From: Theocolax elegans
Taxonomy: Eukaryota; Arthropoda; Insecta; Hymenoptera; Cerocephalidae
Assembly: GCA_026168455.1 (NCBI GenBank)
Contig: CM047431.1
Span: 5,175,603 to 5,239,602, forward strand
Length of the DNA: 64,000 nt
Reading direction: 5' to 3'
The position numbers and the translations under genes are program-made. This document shows, one piece after another, positions 22,977 through 32,715 of this stretch. Under the pieces are notes generated by a model. That model did no database searches. It was not told the origin of the DNA and saw only the letters and a list, made by a program, of their open reading frames with translations. The first letter of the stretch is position 1; each line of letters opens with the position of its first letter.

Positions 22977-23802
22977 TGAGCTTTTTAAAAATAGCTTCAT
23001 TAGAACATTGCTTTATGTCTTGAGCTGGCACTAAAGTAGAAAAAATAATGCTATCCAAATGTGATGCAATATTCACTGGTAAACAAGCAATCGAAGCGTA
23101 TACAACTCCAAACTTGTTTTTGCCACCATGGCTTCCTAAGGCATTGCCAACTTCAATTTCGTCAAAATAAATAAATAATGGCAATAAATATTCTTTCAAA
23201 GTATTATTTACAGAATGCTTAAAATTATCTTTCCAAAAGGTTGCTTGCATCACATTTGATAGAACATTAGTTTTTTCAGATAATTTGTTTACATTTTGTA
23301 TAATTTTTTTTGCTAAACCTCGAATTTCTAAAAAATTTTGTAATGAATAAATTAAAGATACGCGAACAGCAAAAATGGACTTTTTCACAAAAACAGTTTT
23401 ATTATCTTGAATTTCCTGAATGTAAGTTTTCTGTATTTCAAATTCTTCTGGTTCTTGAAATGCTAGATCATTTAATAAAGCAAAACGTATTTTCTCTGTA
23501 GAGAAATTTTCAAAAATTCTACAGTGCTCTTCAAAACAATAACGAATATTTTGGAGCACTTCTAGATTACAATTAGCATCTGCAACTACCTTTAAAATAG
23601 CTGCTTTTAATGATTTGCAAAAAATATTTAGAATAAAATCATGTAAAAAAGTTATTACTGTATCAACGATATTTCTTGGGAAATTTGGTGTCGCATATAA
23701 TAAAAGCACAAAAGATAATAACTTATTATGTAGAGCGAAAAAATTCATTTTTATTATAAAAAATAAACTAAAAGGTACAATTACATAAACTCTTATATAC
23801 AA
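22977..23802 (-). pseudogene. CACTA/EnSpm-like transposase, N-terminal part
   Basis: A long open frame whose last third carries a conserved family block: LPLFIYFDEIEVGNALGSHG, NKFGVVYASIACLPVN, then IFKKLI where the frame is cut by the inserted pogo element. The first third holds TPNFPRNIVDTVITFLHDF, also typical. The frame may begin earlier through an upstream exon, because the first 20 residues look like read-through of intron sequence. The remainder of the protein is at 9830-10443. Its likely partner gene lies just upstream at 24022-25685. Confidence 0.6.
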
Positions 23803-24021
23803 CTTATCAATACGCTTTAATACATTCTTAGGAAAATTATTATCACATTCCGAACGTAAATACTAATAAATAATATAAAAACTTGTAGTATGTGTTTTCA
23901 ATAAATATTAATCTTAATGTCAGTCAGCTTCTATAACAAATCAAAAACAAAAGTTTGGGTTTATTTTATCGTAAAACAATTGTATTAACTATTTTAAATT
24001 AGTAAATTATATTAATAAATA

Positions 24022-25685
24022 TTAAATTATACCATTACATTTTAATAATTCCTCAACTTTTTTTATAAATGCAGAAATAGTTTTTAGCGATTTAGGTGGT
24101 GGAAAAGCGCATGATACATCAGGTCTTACTTGATACACATGTTCATGTAAATAGTTCCATACATTGATGCAAATGTGTGACCAGCAATGCAAAGCAATAG
24201 ATACTCTATAACATACTTCAATTGCTTCTAATGGATCCCTAAATTCATAACTTATGCTGTTTAGAATGACATATGCTTTTAAATCAGTATTTTGTTTTCC
24301 ATATAAAACTATGTAGGGATTAATAGGTAATTCGAGATCAGCAATTCTTTTTTCAAAACTTATTTTATAAGTATTTTATTCAGACTCGTTCTAAATTGAA
24401 ATTGGAAAAATTAAATAAGAATTATAAAGTAATTTTGTTAATACAAATATTGAAAATAGTAACCTACACATTCATTATTCTTACCTCAATCAATTTGATA
24501 AAGTGCTCCGTTATTTCGCTTCTTAAAATAGTAACGGACCCTTGACTTTTTCTTTTTATCGTGACAGCTTTTGTTATAAGGAATGGTAAAAATAATAATG
24601 CTGTAAATGAATCAGAAGCTGAAAAATTATTTAACTATTATTCATTATTATTATTAACATAAATATATTATTGGTACATTGAATAATATGAAGTTTTATA
24701 ACCAAAACATAAAGTAATAATTTACCACATTTGTAATATTTCGAACTTTCACTCACATTGTAGGGTGTGAAAAGACCTAACCGATCATGGAACTTATGAA
24801 ACTTAAGAACAAATTTAAAAATAAAAATATACCGTTATTAAGAAATTCTTCATTATTTTTCTTAAATGTCTTTAAATCATTATTTTGCGAAGAGTTCCCG
24901 ATGTTACAAATAGCTTGCGCTATTTTTGGCCACCTACAAGTAAATTTTTTTTTAAATTCTTCAGCAGTATCACCAGTTATCGAATTACTTTCTGCTAAAT
25001 TTTTAATAATTTGAGCGCAATCCGATTGAAGCTGCAAAATATTCAATACAATTTATTAGCTTATTATTAATAATATTTCATTAATAGAACTTAAAAAAAC
25101 TAACTAATTCAAGTCCTATTGCTGATTTTAAACATACAAAGGTATTTAAATATGCTTCGTAGTTAATTTTAACTTTTTGAATTATATTCGTTACTAGCAT
25201 CTGTTGCCTTTCTTTGAAAGATGCATTCCATGTTTCTATTATAACTCCAATTAGATATTTGGATCGATCCTTATCGGTTAAAGGCAGAAGGTCATCCAGT
25301 TCATTATTTTTAACTAGAATGGTTAAAAACGGTAGGTTAAACGTAATTTATTCACACAAATAAATGTCGTAATTTTATAATTTTTAATAAACGTTTTTCA
25401 AAATGACGTAAAAAAATTGATACTAATAAAATATAAAAAACGTTTATACCTGAATTTGTTGAATTATCTACCGAAGATGATATATTTAATTTATTTTTTA
25501 TTAAAATTCCAGCCTTTGCCAAATCTTGTCTATAAATTTTATAAAAATTCACTAAACAACCAGAAGCAGCTACAGAGTCGCCAAAAGCGTTACGGCTTTC
25601 AGGCCGATACCAGTCAGTTTTTGTTACGGTTGGGAATAATTCTTGTATCTCATGTACTATTTCAATAAATCTCTTGGAAGTTATT
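24022..25685 (-). pseudogene. Five-exon SAMD3-like gene (transposon companion), one stop
   Basis: Five exons join with matching phases and GT/AG borders: 25685-25450, 25313-25105, 25031-24833, 24618-24485 and 24390-24022. The acceptors include TTTCTTTTTTTAG, TTTTGCAG and TTTTTCAG. Conserved-looking blocks are EIVHEIQELFPT, LLPLTDKDRSKYLIG, KKFTCRWPKIAQAI, SDSFTALLFLPFLI, and LPINPYIVLYG with SYEFRDPLEAIEVCYRV. The domain order resembles the SAMD3-like proteins that accompany DNA transposons in insects and fish, without the N-terminal SAM part, which would lie upstream of 25685 and was not found. The only break is a TAA five codons into the last exon. It lies on the same strand as, and directly upstream of, the transposase, suggesting a two-gene transposon. 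Function unknown; probably nuclear. Confidence 0.55.
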
Positions 25686-26929
25686 CTAAAAAAAGAAATG
25701 GTGGAGTAATAAAATTAAGTGATATTAAATTAATTTTAATATTCGTGTATATTGAACACACGTGTGATGTATTCCATAATATTGTAACTAATTTTTATAA
25801 GAAAAACTGAAGTCTACTGAAGTTAAAGGTATACAAAACTACAGAAAGCTGCTAAAACAACGTAGGAATTACATTAAAATTTCTAAAAGCAAAAAATAGT
25901 AGAGGTATTGTAAAGTTTTCTAAAATTACAGACTAGTATTTAGAAATACTGATGTTATACAGTTATTAGTAACAAAAATGTCGATTATGTTTTTACTTTA
26001 AGTTGATAAGTTTAGAAAAGGCAATACACAAATGTAAAATTGTAATTAAATATTGATAAGCTTAATCATACTGATTTTATATGACTAAAATACAAAGCAT
26101 TTTTGATATTGCAAATATCAATAGAGTAAAAAAATTTTTGAACTTATATACTGCTTGATTTAAACAAGTTATAAAAAATAGCCTAATTACCAACACCCAA
26201 AACAGATAATAAATTGCAATAGAATAGTCGTAGAGAAAACTTCATATAGCGTAACATATAAAAGTTATACAAAATTTATTTGTTTTAGTAATAATCATCT
26301 TATAAATTGTATTGTTATTCACAATTATTGTATCATATTGAGAGACATAAAAAACCTTTGAATGTTCCCTAAATAAATAACTTACTTGTATTTGACTGGA
26401 TTTTCAACTATAAGTTTTTGCACAATAAAAATCTTTAATCGCCTGTTCAAAAAAATGTTATATTTATTTATATAAATTATTACTTACAAAATTAAAGTCA
26501 TCTACAAAAGTTCAGGAAAGAAATAAATTTACTTGTCATAATTGTAACAATAAAGGACAAATATTTTAAAATAAGCAGGGCAAAATGTATATATTTTATA
26601 TGTGAATAGTTTTAATAGTACAAATCTTAACTAAAACTTAAGACAGTTATAATCACTTTAGTTTCTATTTATTCAATCAAAAAATTCTATCAACGCGTTT
26701 TTTAATTATGTTTTATCTCATTTAAAAACGGAGCTTTGTAAAAGTTCTTTATTGCACATAAATTTGTTGTGTTATACTACATCAATCTGTTATGTTACAT
26801 TTATGTTGACAATGTAATTTTTAATATTGATTTATATACCCATATGCACAATTTGCTTCAACGACAAAATATACTCAACTGTACACCTCGTATACTTCAA
26901 GTATAGAAGCTACGCCGAATGTTTCTCCG
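25686..26929. other. AT-rich stretch without a supported gene
   Basis: About 80 percent A+T with no open frame resembling a protein. It could contain the promoter and first exon of the minus-strand SAMD3-like gene and the 5' end of that transposon. Confidence 0.45.
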
Positions 26930-27196
26930 TGTACTACTTCTTATATACATCGACGTGTTTATTTGGCGAAGGCTCAAGCCAGAGAGCTCGAGTAGCAGTG
27001 AGAGCGTCGTATTGTCCGACGTCTCTCGCAGTATAGTCGTACTCACACACATACTGGAGAGGGAAGACTTACAAGTGTGTCTCCACTCACACTGATTAGC
27101 ACGCTCACTTATTTCGGCGTGCTTCACACTTCACACTATACATGATTAGCGTACAAAATTGAACTTGGTTTGAACTTGGGTATATAACATGAAGTT
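26930..27196. repeat. Segment duplicated at about 46297-46560
   Basis: Nearly identical to 46297-46560, starting at TACTTCTTATATACATCGAC. It includes one unit of the direct repeat TTGGTTTGAACTTGGGTATA, which the other copy has three times. It lies between Jockey pieces inside the gypsy B LTR copies. Confidence 0.8.
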
Positions 27197-27303
27197 CCCT
27201 AATAGCACTGTCCGCCTCGAAGACGTTTTTAAAACGTTTTTAAGCGTTTTAAACGTTTTAAAAACGTCTGATAACGTATTTAAGACGTTTTGTGCTGGCA
27301 GGG
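27197..27303. mobile_element. 107-bp MITE with CCCT...AGGG ends
   Basis: Present here but absent from the otherwise matching sequence at about 46556, where GAAGTTGGTTT is uninterrupted; the site here reads GAAGTT, insert, TTGGTTT. The ends are CCCTAATAGCAC and, in reverse complement, CCCTGCCAGCAC. The interior is a string of ACGTTTT/AAAACGT units that fold on themselves. The flanking duplication is TT, or GTT if the end is set one base inward. Confidence 0.75.
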
Positions 27304-27329
27304 TTGGTTTGAACTTGGGTATATAACAA

Positions 27330-27707
27330 TATAAATGTACATATTATATTTCAACAGATTTAATTATTACGTCCGATAACGGAAGGTTGCCGGTTTTATT
27401 TTTGTTTAATGGTGCGAAAATATCTATTGCTTTGTGGATGGTTTGTGCAAAGTCAGTGATAGCAGTGTCTATTTCGTCTTTTGTGTCTATGTATTGTAGT
27501 GTAGTGATGTTTTCGTCAAAGTAATTGTTAAATGTCTGCCGAAATCTGGGAAAGTGCAGATATTAGAAGAAAAATTTAAGTTTTTAGAGATCATGAAATC
27601 TATTATATCGGGTTTGCATTTTTTGTTGTAAGGATAGTGAGTGAAACTCGTTGGGGCGTGAATGTAAAGTTGTTTATTAATGCAATATTTACTGAGTCGG
27701 CTACTGA
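27330..27707 (-). pseudogene. Jockey-clade endonuclease fragment
   Basis: The minus strand reads LYIHAPTSFTHYPYNKK followed by KPDIIDFMISKNLNFSSN, the end of a Jockey-type endonuclease domain, then loses frame. It matches 46620-46993 almost base for base and belongs with the linker fragment at 45958-46297 and the copy at 7816-9700. Confidence 0.7.
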
Positions 27708-27715
27708 GATTGCTG

Positions 27716-27756
<41 letters not shown>

Positions 27757-28859
27757 TTCTCTCGCTCTTTCTCACACACAGAGTCACACACGTGGTATCT
27801 CGTTCGGTGTAGTTGACTCGACCGTCCGTAGAGCTCTGGCCTGGGCGTGCTCGAGAGCTCCGTGTTTGTACTGCGCGCCTGCGCAGTACGTACTCGTGCG
27901 CGGCACCTCGATCTCGCGTCTTGCGAGCGAGTCGAGTGCCGCTGTGTTCAGGTTGTATGTGTATAACTCAGCTGTATGATGATGATGACCTGGTGCTGCT
28001 GCCATCTCGGAGATGCGGTACAACCTCTTCCCGGGTAACTAATAATTCGTTCCTTATTATCTGTATTCATCTAATTGGTACGGCATGAGTTTCAGGTACG
28101 AAGTTCACCCGCCGCCGTTTGCTGCTGGAGGCCGAGTCACCTCTCTTTCCTCGACGATGTCGACCTCGCTGATGGATAGCTGCTCCGTCTACGGCTCTAG
28201 GTAGGTATTTGGTCGTGAGGTTTCCGCACATATATGTATTTGTATGCGTGATTTTCCGGGAGATCGGCTGTACACGTTGTTTGTGTACAGCAACCTAACC
28301 TCAATTTACCCTATGATGTTCCTTGTACAGCTGTAGTGAGTATATACAGCTGTACATATATTTTCTTGTCTTTGTCTTCTGCCTATGGCTATTTATCCTC
28401 TTCCTTGCTCCTTACCCTCTTACTGCGTATTTTGTCTTATTAAGTATCTTGTTTACAGCTGTATCTTGCTTGGCGTTGGAGGTTTTTCTGCTTCCTGCCT
28501 GGATAATAACTCATCGTCTTGGCTGCCATACTGTGAGGCTTCGGAAGGTCCTAGAGGCTTCCTGGTGATCGCCTCCCTTCTAGTATCCTGCTTGCAGTGT
28601 CAGACTCGGACGAGCACACCTGATAATTTGAGCTCGCCCAAGGTTCTCATCGCCAGGACCACCTCAGTGTTGTGTACCGTGCTTGGGAAAGGGTATTTGG
28701 TATGGGAGGGTAGGCAGGGCGTAGTTGATGTGCGGGTAGGTAGCTAGGGAATATGGGTAGGTAGGTGTAGCTAGGGACTCGCCTAGCTGGTACGGGTAGG
28801 TAGGTGTTCGCCAGGGTTTCTATAGCTCGCTTTTGACATGTGCAAAGCACATTATCACA
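27708..28859 (-). repeat. Left (3') LTR of Ty3/gypsy element B, truncated
   Basis: In element orientation it begins TGTGATAATG at 28859, directly after a polypurine tract, and runs through U3 to a CT microsatellite (27719-27754) and TAGCAGCAATC. It matches 52141-53255 with a few percent divergence. The R-U5 part known from 45555-45918 is missing here; the sequence instead continues into a Jockey fragment. Confidence 0.7.
27719..27754. repeat. CT microsatellite within the B LTR
   Basis: An uninterrupted CT run of about 18 units. Homologous runs lie at 45929-45949 and 47005-47049. Confidence 0.95.
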
Positions 28860-28873
28860 ACTCCCCCCCACCA
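28860..28873 (-). other. Polypurine tract of element B
   Basis: The minus strand reads GGTGGGGGGGAGT immediately before the LTR start TGTGATAATG. Such tracts prime plus-strand DNA synthesis in LTR retrotransposons. Confidence 0.65.
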
Positions 28874-29663
28874 AACCGATATTACGCGGAAGTCGTAATT
28901 TCAATAAAATGATAACAGTAATACTAAGTTAAAAAAAATATAACAAATGCTGCTAATTACTATTTTGCTTAAAATTTCCTATGCTTATAATAATGCTAAA
29001 GTTGGTGGGAGTAATTACGCATGCTTACTTAATAAATATCCAAATAGCCGGTGCTATTGGTATGGGGTATAGGTGTACAGTCTCCTTGACTAGCTGCTTC
29101 GCTGGAAATCTGTGTATGTATACGCGCTGTATGGTTTATAACTTTTAGCTGCTTTTAAATAAATTAAAATTAATTTTAATATAACGACGACTGGCCCCAA
29201 TACATAAAATATAAAATAATAAAATAATCATATAGAATATTCGCAATTGTTTGAGAGCTCTATCCCACTCGCGATACTCTCATACCTCATACTTACATGA
29301 TGGCAATCATACTCATACTGTTATACAAATTAATATATAAATCAGGGAATAATGAAAAATAATAAAGTAATAAATATGAAATAATATCAAATACAAGAAG
29401 AAAATTAATAAGGTGTGGTGATAATTACCGTTACATTGTATAATTACATATAATTTAAATTATTTGCTTATTTGCTCTGCTTTATTCTCACCACCCTTAT
29501 TGTTTGGGAAAGTTTTGCCATTTTGGGTTAATGAACTACTTCTTATAATCAGCTGTTGCTCAAGAACGGGAACATGGAGAAAGAAAAAAAGAAAAAAAAA
29601 CTTTCTTATAGCTATTTGGGTAGGGTCTTAATAATTATACACCTATTGATCTAATATATAAAC

Positions 29664-29711
<48 letters not shown>
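28874..29711 (-). other. 3' non-coding region of element B, ending in a TA repeat
   Basis: There is no coding signal. AT-rich sequence ending in a TA microsatellite (about 29668-29711) that served as the target for element A; the run resumes at 37449. Confidence 0.5.
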
Positions 29712-29714
<3 letters not shown>

Positions 29715-30836
29715 AACAGGGTTAATTCCTACTCGTCGGGAGGTTTTTGATTGTCCTGTGCATATCCTCAATGTACAGGAAATACACTCGGTATAACGAT
29801 CAGCTGTTTTACTAGACAGCTAACCGATCGGCAGAACCGTCCTTGGAGTGGTGCGAGCTAGCCTCAAGCTCCGCACGACGACGTCTTCCCTGTGTGCAGT
29901 GTGTGTACTTACCTAGTACACGCTTTTCCTCGATAACAAGTGTTATCTTTCGCCGATACCCGTGCTCGGCTACTCAGTTATCTGTCGTGCGAAGTGCAAT
30001 GCACGACACCCGCGGGGCATGGCGGTATTCGCCTTCGGGATAGGGTCTGTCGGGAAACCAATAAAATGTTATACCGTGTATACGATTACAAAACGAGTTT
30101 ATCATAATTAAATGAAATGATCGGTGTAATAACCACCTATGATAAATACAAGGTCAAGCCAAGGCAATGCTATTCCTTGGCCCGAAAATAAACAACTATT
30201 AGATTGATAACAAATACGCGTGTGTGTGCGCCCGCCGCTATTCGCGTTAAGATTCGACGGGTTGGTCGATCTCGAGGACGAGGACGATTCGCCAGGTACG
30301 AGTTACCTGGCTGTAAAACGGGTTGACGCGGTTAGGGTCGCACTATGGGAAAAACCTACCTTTTTCCCATAGTGGGTCGTGCCGGAGTGTTAAGCACTCC
30401 GGTTTGCCGTGTACGCGCCTAAGCTGCGGAGAGAGAGACGCGACGAGAGCGGCTATTCTCTCGATTAACACACTGGTCGGGATACCGCGCGTATCCCGTC
30501 GTTATCCGCGCTTACTCTATTCGCAATTATTCGCGCACGCCTGGCCAGGACTTACTTGGAATCCGAGACGGCCGGGTTGACCACGTCTTGGCGTTCGGTA
30601 CTTCCTTCCTCTCCTCTTATTTTTCTCTCCGTCGGCTCCTTCTCTCGCTCGATTCTCAGTTCTATCTCCTCTCTATTTACTCGCGGAATCGCGCTCGTTC
30701 GAGGTTCGAACAAAACTGCCGGTGTATCGTGCACACCGGCTCTCTGACGCGCTCGCGCATGCGCCTTACGCGTCTTCAACGGTAGACTCACGCGATCGGT
30801 ACGATTTTCGTCTCGCGTGAACCGTTTCCCGTTACA
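29712..30836 (-). repeat. 3' LTR of element A (1125 bp)
   Basis: Begins TGTAACAGGG and ends CCGTTACA on the plus strand. It is 39 bp longer than the partner LTR because of the palindromic insertion at 30341-30374 with its duplicated GGTCG. Short plus-strand open frames in the LTR are not genes. Confidence 0.93.
30341..30374. mobile_element. 34-bp palindromic insertion with Transib-like ends
   Basis: CACTATGGGAAAAA is followed by six bases and its exact reverse complement TTTTTCCCATAGTG. GGTCG flanks both sides (30336-30340 and 30375-30379). The partner LTR has the empty site (GGGTCGTGCC). A CAC(T/A)ATG terminus and a 5-bp GC-rich duplication are features of Transib, the relative of RAG; the assignment is inference. 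Confidence 0.75.
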
Positions 30837-30846
30837 TCCCCCTTCC
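30837..30846 (-). other. Polypurine tract of element A
   Basis: The minus strand reads GGAAGGGGGA, adjoining the LTR start TGTAAC. Confidence 0.8.
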
Positions 30847-31206
30847 AGACGCAAGGTATATTCCTATATATCATGCTCTGACCTTTCCTAGACGCGTCAG
30901 GATGTGGTTAGGGGTCTGATACTGACTGAAATCGCTTTATTTCACGATTTCGATAGCCAGGGGATTTTTACCCTGGTGATCTAGTCCTGATTCAGATTTG
31001 TCAGGAGCTATCGGCTCTTTCTGACTTAGGTAGTGGTGGTTCGACCGACTGGGGCCTATACATAGGTTATGTATCCCCTGCCAACCACACACAAAATAGC
31101 GTTAGTGCTCTTTCATCTTTTCGACGGCGAACTCGTTGAATCGAGTTCAGTATTGGCATCCGTCTACGTCAGCAAATTATTTATATAGTGATTAATACAT
31201 TTTTCA

Positions 31207-32715
31207 CTATCGCTTCGCTTGCGCGCGCGTCTTTCTACGGACTACCGATGACCCTGATCTCTCGAGTACGGATTCGACGTCATTATTTTCTACACCGCGT
31301 TTCACTATGTTCTTCCCGTGGGGTCTCGCGACGGTTTTTGCGGATTTTCGCGGACGGCCGCGTTTTCGTACGTTCTGCGTTTTGACTCTCGCAGGAGTCT
31401 GTACTCGCACGCTGGTGTCACCCGCTATGACTCGCGCAGGAGTCCGCACGCAATCTGGTGATTGCACGCTCGCATGGGGCGGGTCGCGCGTCGCCCCTTC
31501 TCCCACGATGTCCCTCGGCGGATGTTTTTCTTCATCTACGTCGAGGTTCGGTGAAATGCAGTGTTTTAGGTGTTCGGCGTGTGCCAGGTCGGTCACTTTA
31601 CCTTCTTTATCCAACAACGTGTAAGTATTGGATCCTGGTTGGCCTATTATGATATGCGGACCTGTCGCCTTCGGAGCCAGCTTAGCCGAAATACCCTGAG
31701 CTGCTGAGTACAGGACTCTGTTCTTTTTCCACACCAGATATCCTACGGTGAAAGGTGTGGCCCTTCTTTTAGCGTTATAATAGCTCGCTTGCCGCTCATG
31801 CTGTTGATCTGAGCATGCAGCTGCAGACTCATGTTCTTCCCTGAGCTTTCGAAGTCGCTCTTGCCACAATTCTATCTTATGGTGCTGCTCCTCTTCTATG
31901 CCAGCCTGTTCTTGGTTCCTCTTGATGGTGCCAGGAGGCATAGGCTCTCGTCCGTAATTCAGTATTGCCGGAGTTGTACCCGTCGACTCGTGAACGGTGT
32001 TGTTCAGCGAGAATACAAGCTCCGGCAACTTCTCGTCCCAGGTATTGTGGTTTTCTTCAATGAAAGCCACAATCCTGGTTTTCAGCGTTCGGTTGACGCG
32101 TTCAACCGGATTCGCTTGGGGGAAATATGGCGGAGTGGTGGTATGATGTATCCCCACCTCTTGTAGGTATTCGTCGACGGCCTTATTTTTAAATTCAGTA
32201 CCGTTATCCGAAAGGAATACCTCGGGAGTACCAAATCTTAAAACTATTCTTTCTTTGAACTCCTTGAGAATGGTTTTCGCGTTGGCTTTGCGAATTGGTA
32301 TACACTCCGCCCACCGGGTGAATAAATCCAAGAATACGAGGATGTATTCGTATCCACCCTTGCTCCGTACAAAGGGTCCGGTGATATCCCCTGCCACGAC
32401 TTGCCAGGGACGTTCGACCGTGCGTTTCCCCATCAGACCTGCCGGCGGTCGCTGATCCATCTTGCATTGTTGACAGATGAGACAACGGCGCACGTAGTCC
32501 TTCACGTCGGCGTAATAACCTGGCCAGTAGTAATACTTAGCCAGACTGGCAAACGTCTTCTCACGTCCAGCATGGCCAGACAGTGGTTTTCTTCGAGGAC
32601 CGCTTTTCGGTGTTCCTTTGGAATCACTAGCTTCCCCGCGTCCTCGTCTCCGAGTGTTTCGGCGATTAACTCGTTTGGCTTGTGAAAGTATAGTCGTCCT
32701 CCGACACGCTTCCAA
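31207..32715 (-). pseudogene. Element A integrase, split from pol by a frameshift
   Basis: The in-family part begins at about 32570. It shows the zinc-binding HHCC region (final pair CLICQQC), the DDE core with VVAGDITGP, LSDNGTEF and NPVERVNRTLK, and a basic C-terminus with KRGRPRKSAK, an AT-hook-like motif. Upstream residues in this frame are a shadow of the RNase H frame. A single-base change near 32577 separates it from the preceding pol frame. Integrase inserts the retrotransposon DNA into chromosomes; all three acidic positions are present. Confidence 0.85.

Noticed and set aside
26917..26930. TTTCTCCGTGTA here is the inverse of a 12-bp stretch at 9701-9712, suggesting a shared inverted end.
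   Set aside because: No further similarity on either side; a 12-bp match in this much AT-rich DNA can occur by chance.
28323..28747. Plus-strand frames with hydrophobic segments, possibly a membrane protein.
   Set aside because: Located in the U3 of the element B LTR and broken in the second copy at 52700-53138.
29843..30043. Plus-strand frames repeated at 36494-36694, suggesting a duplicated small gene.
   Set aside because: Both lie in the LTRs of element A and differ only as LTR copies do; opposite strand to the element.
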